Source of the DNA: a virus
Length of the DNA: 64,000 nt
Virus record (IMG/VR): IMGVR_UViG_3300036852_000353
Coordinates: 47,556 to 111,555 of that record
Reading direction: 5' to 3' (one strand)
Every line of letters begins with the position of its first letter. Positions within the stretch are counted from its first letter, which is position 1. The notes beneath the pieces were generated by a model. The model was not told the origin of the DNA. It saw nothing but the letters and a program-made list of their open reading frames with translations, and did not search any database. The position numbers and the translations under genes are program-made. Of this stretch, positions 1 through 6,802 are shown one piece after another.

Positions 1-24
1 CATCTCGATGTTCCGGACAACTGA
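1..24 (+). CDS. 3' end of a CDS entering from the left
   Basis: The first seven codons read HLDVPDN and stop at TGA 22-24. The gene lies immediately upstream of the holin-like gene, so it probably belongs to the lysis/tail cassette. Too little is visible to name it. Confidence 0.4.
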   Translation, partial: HLDVPDN

Positions 25-41
25 TGGAAGGGAAGCACGCC

Positions 42-281
42 GTGGCTTCAGCCGCTGTGGAAACGAAGGTGAAGGCGGCCACCAGCGCAGCCGTCGCCGT
101 AGGCGTCGCAATTGCCCTGCTGAATGGCACTGTGGGCAACTCCCAGCTTCTGGGGGTGCTTCCTGCCTGGGCGCAGGCGGTCGCGGTCGCGGTCGTGCCA
201 CCTGTGGTGACGTTCCTGTCCGGCTGGCAGGCCCGGCACACTCCGCGTTCCGATACGGGCGTACTCACCCCGGAGGACTGA
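42..281 (+). CDS. Holin-like small membrane protein
   Basis: About 79 aa with two hydrophobic segments (roughly residues 12-29 and 44-61) separated by a short turn and followed by a charged tail ending TPED. This is the usual topology of small phage holins that permeabilise the membrane for endolysin. The GTG at 42 is preferred because GGAAGGGAAG lies 8-9 bases upstream; an ATG at 24 is in frame. It is followed closely by two further membrane proteins on the same strand, which fits a lysis cassette. The holin call rests on topology and position only. Confidence 0.6.
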   Translation: MASAAVETKVKAATSAAVAVGVAIALLNGTVGNSQLLGVLPAWAQAVAVAVVPPVVTFLSGWQARHTPRSDTGVLTPED

Positions 282-299
282 CCCTGAGCGGAGGCGCTC

Positions 300-647
300 A
301 TGCCGGACAACGTCACCCTCGGCGAGGTGATGAGACGCCTGGACGATGTCCGCCTCGACCTCAAGGAAGACATCCGCCAACTGCTGCAGATGCTGGAGAC
401 CAAGGTTTCCATGGAGCGCTATCAGTTGGAGCAGCTGGCGCGTGATGAGACAGCCCGGATGATCCTGGCCAGAATCCAGGCCATTGAGGAGTCCCGGGAA
501 AGAGAACAGCAGCAAAAACGCGAGGATGAGCAGAGGCTCGCCGACCGCCGTGCCGCCGACCGCCGCCTGATCTTCACGGCCATCATCGCGCCCGTGATCA
601 TGCTCTTCCTCACGCTGTATCTGAGCGCACGAGGGGCCGGTTCATGA
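300..647 (+). CDS. Coiled-coil protein with C-terminal membrane anchor
   Basis: 115 aa. The first ~85 residues are strongly charged and heptad-like (rich in R, E, Q, L); residues ~92-112 form one hydrophobic segment. A GGAGG Shine-Dalgarno precedes ATG 300. It overlaps the next gene by 4 bases (ATGA), so translation is coupled. Tail-anchored coiled-coil proteins of this kind are common beside phage holins; a second holin or spanin-like role is possible but not shown. Confidence 0.65.
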   Translation: MPDNVTLGEVMRRLDDVRLDLKEDIRQLLQMLETKVSMERYQLEQLARDETARMILARIQAIEESREREQQQKREDEQRLADRRAADRRLIFTAIIAPVIMLFLTLYLSARGAGS

Positions 648-1285
648 GCGGGCAGCACAAGGATGCCGTACAGAGCAAGCGGCGCATGGATGTCGTTTTC
701 GGTCTGCTGGCTTTCGCCGTCCTTGTCGCTTTCGCCGTTCTGGCTTTCTGGGTTCAGAGTCTGTCCAGTGAGCTGCGGGTTTCCAATGATGCCCGGGATG
801 CGCTGGCGCGTCAGGTCCAGCAGCTCGGGCAGAAGCCGGTGGCTGGTCCGCCGGGCAGCCGTGGAGAGTCAGGTAAGTCTGTTGTCGGGCCGAAAGGCGA
901 CAAGGGAGACAAGGGCGATACGGGACCTGAGGGACCGGCCGGGAAGACCGGCCCGAAGGGTGACAAGGGCGATCCAGGCAACGAGGGCACGTCAGCTACC
1001 GGGAGTCCCGGCACGAACGGCGCGGACGGGTTGCAGGGACCTGCCGGTCCCGCGGGGCCCCAGGGTGAGGCAGGACCGGCAGGACCGCAGGGGCCCGCTG
1101 GCGCGGACGGGGCGGATGGTCAGGACGGTCAGACCTGCCCCGACGGATATGGCCTCCAGGCGCCGAGCTACGATCCGGATGCGCTGGTCTGCCGCAAGGA
1201 CGGTAGCAGCGATCCGTCGCCCACCGACAGCCCGTCCACGGCCGCCATGAGCGGTCTCGATCCTCAGCGTCGTCAGTACACGTGA
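644..1285 (+). CDS. Membrane-anchored collagen-like protein
   Basis: 213 aa. One transmembrane segment near residues 14-34, a short coiled linker, then about 30 Gly-X-Y triplets (roughly residues 65-160, many GPK/GDK/GPA) interrupted once, and a C-terminal Cys-containing tail. Collagen-like triplets in phages usually occur in tail-fibre or surface proteins; here the N-terminal anchor and the neighbouring holin-like genes suggest a host-envelope location. It overlaps the preceding gene by 4 bases. Confidence 0.75.
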   Translation: MSGQHKDAVQSKRRMDVVFGLLAFAVLVAFAVLAFWVQSLSSELRVSNDARDALARQVQQLGQKPVAGPPGSRGESGKSVVGPKGDKGDKGDTGPEGPAGKTGPKGDKGDPGNEGTSATGSPGTNGADGLQGPAGPAGPQGEAGPAGPQGPAGADGADGQDGQTCPDGYGLQAPSYDPDALVCRKDGSSDPSPTDSPSTAAMSGLDPQRRQYT

Positions 1286-1300
1286 GAGGAGGTGGACTTC

Positions 1301-1351
1301 ATGCTCGACGTTCTCGTACAGGTAATGGTCTCGCTCTCGCTGTTCCTCTGA
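1301..1351 (+). CDS. Very small hydrophobic peptide
   Basis: 16 codons, MLDVLVQVMVSLSLFL, preceded by a strong GAGAGGAGG ribosome binding site 15 bases after the collagen-like stop codon. Entirely hydrophobic, so a membrane micropeptide is plausible. The strong RBS is the only support for translation. Confidence 0.4.
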   Translation: MLDVLVQVMVSLSLFL

Positions 1352-1366
1352 TTGTAGGGTCGTGCC

Positions 1367-1624
1367 ATGGCTCGCATGTATGGGGCGTATGGCCGCCCGC
1401 GTTGTCCTTCATGCCGTGCGTCATCCGGTCCTGGCTGTCCTGATCAGTCGCGTGGCAAGCGCGGTCAGCGGCAACTCGAAGAGCGGCAGTGGCGCCGAGA
1501 GGCGGAACCGGACATTCTCGATGTCGAGGAGGAGCTGCGTGCCCTTGACTTCATCGAGAGAACATGGCTGCCCGGCTGGTATCTTGATCGCTTCGACTTC
1601 ATATGGATTCGCCCGGTAGAGTGA
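1367..1624 (+). CDS. Small protein with zinc-finger-like CPSC motif
   Basis: 85 aa. Residues ~13-26 contain CPSCRASSGPGCP, a possible metal site, followed by a basic Arg/Gln stretch and an acidic then aromatic C-terminus. It is the last plus-strand gene of this arm and ends just before a strong terminator. Function not recognised. Confidence 0.55.
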   Translation: MARMYGAYGRPRCPSCRASSGPGCPDQSRGKRGQRQLEERQWRREAEPDILDVEEELRALDFIERTWLPGWYLDRFDFIWIRPVE

Positions 1625-1659
1625 ATCCGTCCACAACAGTTGAGGCGTGGCACAGTGAG

Positions 1660-1697
1660 GCCCCCGGTTGCTGCTCAGGCAGCGGCCGGGGGCTTTT
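1660..1697. terminator. Bidirectional terminator between convergent arms
   Basis: Stem GCCCCCGG (1660-1667) / CCGGGGGC (1686-1693) with an inner CTGC/GCAG hairpin, followed by TTTT on the plus strand. It separates the rightward lysis arm from the leftward block and overlaps the last codons of the first minus-strand gene. Confidence 0.8.
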
Positions 1698-1989
1698 CTT
1701 CGTTGTCGGGGTCCATCAGTTCGTACAGGGCGATGAAGTCGGCCGAGCGGTAGACGCGGGCGTAGCGGCCGGGCTGTCCTGGGCGGGTGCTGCGTCGTTT
1801 GCCTGCGGGTGGCACCTGGTAGTGGTGGTAGCGGGTGAGGTTGCGCAGCTTGGTGACGGTGACGTCGAGAGGGGTGTCCTCGGGGTCACCGGGCAGCGGG
1901 CCGAGGTGGCGGGCGGCGTCGGTGATGGTCCACAGGCGTGCGTCGTCACCGACGGCGGACAGATCCTGGGAGGTCCAGCCGCGTGTCAT
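1675..1989 (-). CDS. Putative winged-helix/MerR-like regulator
   Basis: 104 aa. A helix-turn-helix-like segment near residues 20-35 (WTITDAARHLGP) precedes a basic middle and an acidic tail. Its start overlaps the upstream stop as ATGA. It is the terminal gene of a three-gene leftward operon with 1986-2204 and 2201-2827. DNA binding is inferred from this pattern only. Confidence 0.5.
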   Translation of the reverse strand: MTRGWTSQDLSAVGDDARLWTITDAARHLGPLPGDPEDTPLDVTVTKLRNLTRYHHYQVPPAGKRRSTRPGQPGRYARVYRSADFIALYELMDPDNEEKPPAAA

Positions 1990-2204
1990 GTGAGTTCCTT
2001 CGGGTAGTCGATCCAGGCGGTTTCGTGCCCGCCCCAGGGACAGGGAACCGGAACGACTTCAGCAACGTCCGACCACTCACGGAGTAGTGCCGTGTGTTCG
2101 GAGCACTCGTGAACGTGTCCGTACTGGCCGTGGAAGCGTAGGGCGAAGGCCGCCGCCTTCGGGCAGCCGGACCAGCTGCATTCGTCAGGCCGCGCGGGTG
2201 TCAT
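1986..2204 (-). CDS. Small Cys/His protein, unknown
   Basis: 72 aa with CSWSGCPKAA, HVHECSEH and CPWGGH, suggesting a zinc-binding fold. ATGA overlaps on both sides place it in an operon with its neighbours. No family recognised. Confidence 0.55.
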   Translation of the reverse strand: MTPARPDECSWSGCPKAAAFALRFHGQYGHVHECSEHTALLREWSDVAEVVPVPCPWGGHETAWIDYPKELT

Positions 2205-2827
2205 GCCGCCTCCGTCTCGTCCCAGCGGAACGCCAGACCGTTCGCCGTGATGGTGAACTCGGCGGACCAGCGCGGGCGTTGGTCGTTGTGGTTGCGGCAG
2301 TCAGGGTTGACGCAGACGGCGAGGCCGCGGGCCGGGTTCCAGCGCATGGTCTTGTGCTGGCAGTACGGGCAGGGCGGTTCCTTCTCGCCGGGCTCCCGGG
2401 GCAGGCGGTGCAGTCCGCCCGCCGGGTTGAAGTAGACCTCGGCGCGGCGGGCCCAGCCGGTGAAGTAGTTCAGGATGGCGAGGACATCATTGTCGTCGCA
2501 GGCCTCGCAGAGGTTGACCACCGAGTCGACGGCGTAGCGGGTGTTGTCGGCGGAGGAACCCCGCCGCTTCAGGTACCCGCCGGTGACGCGTTCCTTGAGG
2601 TGGATTTCCAGGCGTCGTATCTCCTGGTGGAATTCGAGCGTCAACTCCGCGGCGACAGAATTCCATGGAATGGGCGCCACGGAGCGCTTGTGGTGCGGTA
2701 TCGGCGCCTGATATTCGCCGGTGACCTGCCGGTATGGCACGGCGAGTTCGAGGGTGTTGTGGAGGCGAAGTGCGTGGTCGGCGGTGGTGCGCAGGCGTGC
2801 GCGGAGGCTCCCCGGCTCATGGATCAT
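2201..2827 (-). CDS. Zn-ribbon protein, unknown phage family
   Basis: 208 aa. An N-terminal helical domain is followed by a C-terminal zinc ribbon (CPYC ... CVNPDC, residues ~150-175). No Shine-Dalgarno precedes ATG 2827. Instead a perfect TACAAT (-10-like, 2834-2839) sits 6 bases upstream, so the message may be leaderless. It is first gene of its operon, directly downstream of a terminator. Such helical plus Zn-ribbon proteins are common in actinobacteriophages; role unknown. Confidence 0.6.
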   Translation of the reverse strand: MIHEPGSLRARLRTTADHALRLHNTLELAVPYRQVTGEYQAPIPHHKRSVAPIPWNSVAAELTLEFHQEIRRLEIHLKERVTGGYLKRRGSSADNTRYAVDSVVNLCEACDDNDVLAILNYFTGWARRAEVYFNPAGGLHRLPREPGEKEPPCPYCQHKTMRWNPARGLAVCVNPDCRNHNDQRPRWSAEFTITANGLAFRWDETEAA

Positions 2828-2833
2828 GCTGGA

Positions 2834-2839
2834 ATTGTA
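2834..2839 (-). promoter_or_regulatory. -10 element for a probable leaderless transcript
   Basis: TACAAT on the minus strand ends 6 bases before ATG 2827. With usual -10 to +1 spacing, transcription would begin at or next to the start codon. No convincing -35 is seen. Confidence 0.45.
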
Positions 2840-2860
2840 ACCAGTAATGCGGGAAAGAAA

Positions 2861-2894
2861 GCCCCGCCCCCGGAATTCCTCCCGGGGGCGGGGC
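2861..2894. terminator. Rho-independent terminator
   Basis: 13-bp stem GCCCCGCCCCCGG / CCGGGGGCGGGGC with a short loop, T-rich on both sides (TTTCTTT on the minus side). It ends the leftward lipoprotein/TerD operon. Confidence 0.85.
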
Positions 2895-2943
2895 GCATTT
2901 TGTTTTTCTGACGTATTGAATTACGTCGTGGTGTGTCGTGTCA

Positions 2944-3309
2944 TCATCCGTCGTCTGGTTCTTCGGCACCGGCGCCGTGTGTGCTCACTACGGCCGTGGG
3001 GCCCGGTACCCAGTCGCCGCCGCACTTCTTGGGGTCCTGCACCACAATCATCTGGGATCCGTTGTAGTCGGTGTTGGTGCCCTCGATGAGACGCCACGGC
3101 GGGGCGCCCGCCACGCACTTCGTGGAGACGTTGCCGTACCCGTCGGGCATGTTGGTGACGATGGCCGGGGTGTCGTCGCCACCCTTCTTGCCGGTGCTGC
3201 TGGTGGCTACCGGCGCGTCGCCCATGCCCTTGCTGTCGTTGTCCCTGCTGCAGCCGGTGGCCGTCAGAGCGAGAGTGGCCGCCGCGGCGGCTGCGAGCCA
3301 GCGCCTCAT
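2944..3309 (-). CDS. Lipoprotein, unknown
   Basis: 121 aa. A classical type II signal peptide (MRRWL, Ala-rich core, lipobox LTATGC with Cys at residue 20) predicts a lipid-anchored extracytoplasmic protein. The remaining ~100 residues include two further Cys. Its ATG overlaps the TerD stop (ATGA), so the two are translationally coupled. It may act in the infected-cell envelope; no specific function is recognised. Confidence 0.75.
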   Translation of the reverse strand: MRRWLAAAAAATLALTATGCSRDNDSKGMGDAPVATSSTGKKGGDDTPAIVTNMPDGYGNVSTKCVAGAPPWRLIEGTNTDYNGSQMIVVQDPKKCGGDWVPGPTAVVSTHGAGAEEPDDG

Positions 3310-3890
3310 GCGTACTGAGCCGCTCGTGCCATCAGGACATCCTGGCTGCTGGCGGTGAAAAGCTCGTCGATCAGCGACAGCTCCCACTCCTGACCGGCGC
3401 GCTTGGCGCGGAGCATGGCGCAGGTGTTCTGGCTGGAGTTGATGGTGACGCGCGAGGGCTCCCACGCCTGGCCGTCGACCGTGATCTCCACGGTCACGGA
3501 GGAGACGTCGCGGAAGGAGACGCCCGGCTTGTAGGCGGAGATGCAGAAGACGAGTGTGTCGACGTAGGCCGGGACGGTGGAGAGGTCGACCTCGTGGGCC
3601 TCTCGGGAGAGCGGGTCTTTCTTGCCGAAGGGCAGCTTGCGCCCCTTGGCGTCCTTCCCGGCGACGAGAGAGCCGTTGTTGAAGGGATCGGTGTCGTCGA
3701 ACCAGCAGATGCCCTTGGCGGCGGTCCCGAGCAGGCCCACGGTAATGATGTCGAGGTCGACACCCACGGCAGACTTCACCTTCCCCGCCAGGGACTTGTC
3801 GCCGCCGCTGGTGCCCTTCCAGGCGCCCCCCACACGGACATTGCGGCCGGTCACGCGGACGGCGGGGCCGTCCTTCGTCATGCTGTGCAT
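3306..3890 (-). CDS. TerD-domain (stress/tellurium-resistance type) protein
   Basis: 194 aa. The sequence carries TerD hallmarks: a GVDLDI strand near the start, FDDTDPFNNGSLV, an acidic calcium-site-like region, and VDLSTVPAYVDTLVF in the middle. TerD proteins are Ca2+-binding cytoplasmic factors linked to metal, DNA-damage and phage stress; Streptomyces hosts carry many. The ATG at 3890 is used with a GACAAGGAAG leader upstream; an ATG at 3881 is also in frame. It is coupled to a lipoprotein downstream and lies in the same neighbourhood as Ro60, another stress-linked family. Confidence 0.75.
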   Translation of the reverse strand: MHSMTKDGPAVRVTGRNVRVGGAWKGTSGGDKSLAGKVKSAVGVDLDIITVGLLGTAAKGICWFDDTDPFNNGSLVAGKDAKGRKLPFGKKDPLSREAHEVDLSTVPAYVDTLVFCISAYKPGVSFRDVSSVTVEITVDGQAWEPSRVTINSSQNTCAMLRAKRAGQEWELSLIDELFTASSQDVLMARAAQYA

Positions 3891-3902
3891 AGAGGTGGTT
3901 CT

Positions 3903-3912
3903 CTTCCTTGTC
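3903..3912 (-). promoter_or_regulatory. Start-associated GACAAGGAAG motif
   Basis: Perfect core, extended CACCGACAAGGAAG, upstream of the TerD gene. Confidence 0.7.
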
Positions 3913-3933
3913 GGTGGTACAGAAGGCAGCCCG

Positions 3934-4284
3934 CTACTGTGCGGACTGCCGGTTTTCCTGCGCGAGGCGGCTGGTGTTCGCCTCGTTGCGGGCCAGGATC
4001 TCGCCGGGCGGTGTCTGTCCCTCCCCGTAGCCGGGGACTTCGTCCAGTGTCCAGACGGTGACCTTCCTCCAGACCCGCAGGTCCGTGTCATCCGGGTCCT
4101 TGGCGAGGTGGTAAGCCTGGATCCTGGTGACCTCGTCCCGGTCCACGCGTTCGTTGGTGGACTGCACCCAAGCGCCATGGGACAGCTTGGTCTGCATGAC
4201 GTAGACCGGTTCGGTTTCGATGACGTACCCCTGAAGCTGGTCGATCTTCAGCGGATCGTTCTTCCACAGTTCCTCGTCGGGCAT
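3934..4284 (-). CDS. Unknown protein, 116 aa
   Basis: Mixed alpha/beta composition, Asp/Glu-rich with a Gln/Asn-rich tail. GGTGAAAGG precedes ATG 4284, and longer upstream reading frame is rejected because this RBS is good. No known domain. It lies between the Ro-region terminator and the TerD gene. Confidence 0.6.
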   Translation of the reverse strand: MPDEELWKNDPLKIDQLQGYVIETEPVYVMQTKLSHGAWVQSTNERVDRDEVTRIQAYHLAKDPDDTDLRVWRKVTVWTLDEVPGYGEGQTPPGEILARNEANTSRLAQENRQSAQ

Positions 4285-4318
4285 ACGACACCTTTCACCA
4301 GGGGCAAAACGCGAGAAA

Positions 4319-4362
4319 CCCGCAGTGCAAGCACCCGAGAGATGAGGAACTTGCACTGCGGG
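4319..4362 (-). terminator. Terminator of the Ro transcription unit
   Basis: Perfect 13-bp stem CCCGCAGTGCAAG / CTTGCACTGCGGG with an 18-nt loop, followed on the minus strand by TTTCTCGCGTTTTG. It lies just downstream of the tRNA at 4392-4465. Confidence 0.8.
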
Positions 4363-4391
4363 AGCGCCGTGGCATGGGCCGCGGCGCTTCG

Positions 4392-4465
4392 TACGCACGG
4401 AGGGACTTGAACCCCCATCATCCAGGACCTGAACCTGGCGCCTCTGCCAATTGGACTACGTGCGC
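4392..4465 (-). tRNA. tRNA with CAG anticodon (Leu?), class I shape
   Basis: Acceptor GCGCACG/CGTGCGT with A73, D-arm with GG, anticodon arm CCAGG-TTCAGGT-CCTGG, T-arm GGGGG-TTCAAGT-CCCTC. The 7-nt loop gives anticodon CAG with U33. Oddly for Leu, the variable region is only 5 nt (class I), so identity is uncertain. It lies between Ro60 and its terminator, so an Ro-associated tRNA-like RNA is an alternative. Confidence 0.65.
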
Positions 4466-4469
4466 TCGT

Positions 4470-4496
4470 TCACCCGCAGCTTTGATGCACACGGGT
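4470..4496 (-). other. Hairpin upstream of the CAG tRNA
   Basis: Perfect 9-bp inverted repeat GTTCACCCG / CGGGTGAAC with a 9-nt loop, ending 5 bases from the tRNA acceptor. It could be a processing signal or structured spacer. Confidence 0.5.
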
Positions 4497-4533
4497 GAAC
4501 TCTATGCTATTCACTACCCTCATCAAGCGGCAG

Positions 4534-4650
4534 TCATTGGTGTTTCCTCGCCGGACCACTGCACTCCGGCGAGGAACTGATGCGAAACCCCGTCGTGCAC
4601 TTCCGCATCCACCACTGAGGTGCGTGCATGCGGCATGTCTTCAGGCACAT
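4534..4650 (-). CDS. Small Cys-rich protein, 38 aa
   Basis: Starts MCLKTCRMHAPQWWMRKC at ATG 4650, preceded by the start-associated GACAAGGAAGG motif. Five Cys and many basic residues. Contains a 10-bp perfect inverted repeat (4546-4574). Unknown role; it lies between Ro60 and the tRNA. Confidence 0.45.
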   Translation of the reverse strand: MCLKTCRMHAPQWWMRKCTTGFRISSSPECSGPARKHQ

Positions 4651-4659
4651 GCCGCGCAC

Positions 4660-4669
4660 CTTCCTTGTC
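4660..4669 (-). promoter_or_regulatory. Start-associated GACAAGGAAG motif
   Basis: Perfect core upstream of the 38-aa gene at 4534-4650. Confidence 0.65.
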
Positions 4670-4712
4670 GGTGCGGGCCGGAAGACCTCCCCAGGTGCGT
4701 CCGGCCCGCGGA

Positions 4713-6383
4713 TCAATCGCCCTGGGACACCGCATCCCAGGGCCAGACGCCCGCCACTCCCGCTTCGAGCATCGGGATCAGCTTGAACGCCTGGTCAGTT
4801 AGTCCGCCAAGCGTGAAGCGGGCATCACTGCCGCTCGGCATGGCGGAGGCCGTGTATCCCGCGAAGTTCCACATGTACACGGGAACGTTGAGAGGGACGA
4901 CGGCGTCGATGCGGGTGTGCTCGACGCTGTAGCCGTTCTCGTTGGAGGGCAGGTACCCGGGCTGGGTCTGCTCGTCGGTGATGATGACGACACGGTCGTG
5001 GTTGTTGTAGTGGCGGCGGACAGCGGCGGGGATGTTGGTGCCCCAGTCCTTGCCGAACTGCTCGACCAGGGGCAGCACACTGGTGCCCTTCTTGACCGTG
5101 ATCTCCCGGGACTGGCCGTGAAATTCGACCAGGGTCGGGATCTCGGCACGTACAGCCAGCGCGGACCCGAAAACAGCGGCCTGGTCGGCGCGGGAGATGT
5201 CTTTCATCTTCATGTTCGGGAACTTGTGATCCCAGTCGGGGAACATCGACGGGCTGCGGTCCACGAGGATCAGCGTGCGCCCGCCGAGGGAGGGCACGTT
5301 GGCCAGTGAGTGGTTCAGTGCCTGTTCCAGCGGATAGGCCCAGCGCAGCAACCCGGCGTCCTTCGTCGCGCGGTGGGCGGCGAGAAAGCGGAAGGGGAAC
5401 TGCCGCGACCGCGCGATGACGTCGGCGTCGGTCAGCGCGGACACGATCTGCTGGGCGACCTTGTCAGAGACCCCTGCCTGGTCGAAGTTCCGCAAATTGC
5501 GGATCTGCGACATGATGCCCATGGACGGGATCATCGCTTCCCAGGCCGCCTTGTCCAATGGGCCCTGCAGCCATCCGGCCAACGCCTCCCACGTCATCCC
5601 CGCTTTGGCGAGGATCTCCGGACCGTCGGGGCCGGTGACCACCGCACGGCGTTCCTCGACCGGCATCTCCATCAGCCTCTTGCGTGCCGTGAGTGTCCGG
5701 TTCGAGTCGGGCGGTACCGCGGTGTCGGGGTGGTGGCGGCGGTCGAGGGCGTATTGGAAGACGTCGCCCTGCCACGGCTTGTCGGGGTCCGGCGACGCGT
5801 GCACCAGGTTGAGGATGTCGCCGAAGCGGTAGCCCTTGGACGCGGTGTCGTACTTCAGCAGCGCCTTGCCGTTGTAGAGACGGCGTACGGCGTCGGCGAT
5901 GCCGCGCTTGACGGGCTTGGGTACGTTGCGGCCGTACGTGGACGTCCAGTAGGCGAGCAGCTCGCCGGGCTCGTCGGCGCGCTGCAGCACGGAGTCGATG
6001 ACCTTGCGCGAGCCGAGCTGGTTGTGCTGGAGGCGTTCGGCGGTGAACTCGGCCGCACCAACGAGGGCGGCAGTGCGCATGTTGCCCGGTCCGCGGAGCC
6101 ACTTGAGCATGTCGGCTGTCCAGACCGGGTCTTCCACGGTGGTCTTGCGGATGAGGCGGGCGAAGCGGCTGTCACGGTCGATGCCCGACTCGTGGAGATG
6201 GTCCTTGCCGTCCAGGAGGGCACCGGACGCCATGAGGAATAGCTCACCCTGTGCGGTACGTGTCCATCCCGGCGCGCCGAGGGCGGTCGTGGTGTCGGGG
6301 GTCTTGGAGACCGTGGCGATGGGACTCGTGGTCGTGGCGACCGGAGGCTTGGTCTTGTGGCTGGTGGTGTTGAAGCGGGCCAC
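4713..6383 (-). CDS. Ro60/TROVE-domain RNA-binding protein
   Basis: 556 aa, the usual length for bacterial Ro (Rsr). Residues ~45-330 fit the alpha-helical TROVE ring that holds misfolded RNA 3' ends and binds Y RNA on its outside. Residues ~345-540 are a von Willebrand A domain with an intact MIDAS start DRSPS and later TDEQ. Ro proteins bind Y RNAs and act in RNA quality control and with exoribonucleases such as PNPase. GTG 6383 is chosen because GACAAGGAAGG lies 7 bases upstream. The six Y-RNA-like genes and tRNAs at 6432-7721 end 49 bases upstream and probably share its transcript. Confidence 0.92.
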   Translation of the reverse strand: MARFNTTSHKTKPPVATTTSPIATVSKTPDTTTALGAPGWTRTAQGELFLMASGALLDGKDHLHESGIDRDSRFARLIRKTTVEDPVWTADMLKWLRGPGNMRTAALVGAAEFTAERLQHNQLGSRKVIDSVLQRADEPGELLAYWTSTYGRNVPKPVKRGIADAVRRLYNGKALLKYDTASKGYRFGDILNLVHASPDPDKPWQGDVFQYALDRRHHPDTAVPPDSNRTLTARKRLMEMPVEERRAVVTGPDGPEILAKAGMTWEALAGWLQGPLDKAAWEAMIPSMGIMSQIRNLRNFDQAGVSDKVAQQIVSALTDADVIARSRQFPFRFLAAHRATKDAGLLRWAYPLEQALNHSLANVPSLGGRTLILVDRSPSMFPDWDHKFPNMKMKDISRADQAAVFGSALAVRAEIPTLVEFHGQSREITVKKGTSVLPLVEQFGKDWGTNIPAAVRRHYNNHDRVVIITDEQTQPGYLPSNENGYSVEHTRIDAVVPLNVPVYMWNFAGYTASAMPSGSDARFTLGGLTDQAFKLIPMLEAGVAGVWPWDAVSQGD

Positions 6384-6390
6384 GCCTGTC

Positions 6391-6400
6391 CTTCCTTGTC
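6391..6400 (-). promoter_or_regulatory. Start-associated GACAAGGAAG motif (Ro gene)
   Basis: Core GACAAGGAAGG supplies the Shine-Dalgarno for the GTG start of Ro60. Confidence 0.75.
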
Positions 6401-6431
6401 ATCGCACCAGCCGGTGGCTGGTGATCAGGTG

Positions 6432-6561
6432 TCCCCGAGATCAGGTCGGTATCGGAACAAGGCGTCTTGGGCCACTCGACCACACCAGCAAGCTGGCGAC
6501 GGGATTCGAACCCGCGTCTCCCTCTGGAAAGGAGAAGTAGCCGATACCTTCGCACCGGGGA
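6432..6561 (-). ncRNA. Y RNA (YrlA-like) with permuted tRNA-like module, copy 1
   Basis: 130 nt. Ends pair as TCCCCGG/TCGGGGA. Next come the boxes GGTGCGAAGGT (5' side) and CCTGATC (3' side) and a perfect 8-bp helix GGTATCGG/CCGATACC. This closely resembles the Ro-binding stem of Y RNAs (GGUCCGAAGGU / CUUGACU in vertebrates). The distal part is a circularly permuted tRNA mimic: T-arm half first (GCGGG-TTCGAAT-CCCGT, CGCCAGC), only TT as linker, then acceptor GCTGGTG and a D-arm. Closest Y RNA to the Ro start codon. Confidence 0.82.
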
Positions 6562-6566
6562 CGTCG

Positions 6567-6644
6567 TGGGAGATGAGGGATTCGAACCCTCTCGCGACCG
6601 GGGCCTGCCGGTGCTTCAGCCGTGTGTCTGGCCAGGACTCTCCC
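6567..6644 (-). tRNA. tRNA or tRNA-like gene, isotype unresolved
   Basis: 78 nt with acceptor GGGAGAG/ATCTCCC (one G-A mismatch next to the T-arm), a canonical T-arm GAGGG-TTCGAAT-CCCTC and A73. The D/anticodon region is not canonical: the best anticodon-like stem is ACCGG/CCGGT with a 6-7 nt loop lacking U33. It may be a degenerate tRNA or another tRNA mimic. Confidence 0.45.
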
Positions 6645-6727
6645 GTGTTCAGTTATATGCTGACGGGCTGCGGGAACCACCCCGCAGCCCGTCAGTGTGG
6701 CCGGACCCACCCGGATACCAGACCAAG

Positions 6728-6802
6728 TGGAACATGGGGGAATCGAACCCCCGACCTCTCGCTTTTCAGACGAGCGCTCTCTCCGAGCTGAGCTAATGTT
6801 CC
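6728..6802 (-). tRNA. tRNA-Phe (GAA)
   Basis: Complete cloverleaf: acceptor GGAACAT/ATGTTCC, D-arm GCTC...GAGC, anticodon arm CTCGT-CTGAAAA-GCGAG, T-arm GGGGG-TTCGATT-CCCCC, A73. CCA is not encoded. Confidence 0.92.

Noticed and set aside
3934-4398. Longer frames for several genes (e.g. 4398, 10696-11694, 14119-14823, 28890-29525)
   Set aside because: Internal starts with ribosome binding sites or start-stop overlaps explain the genes better than extended N-termini.
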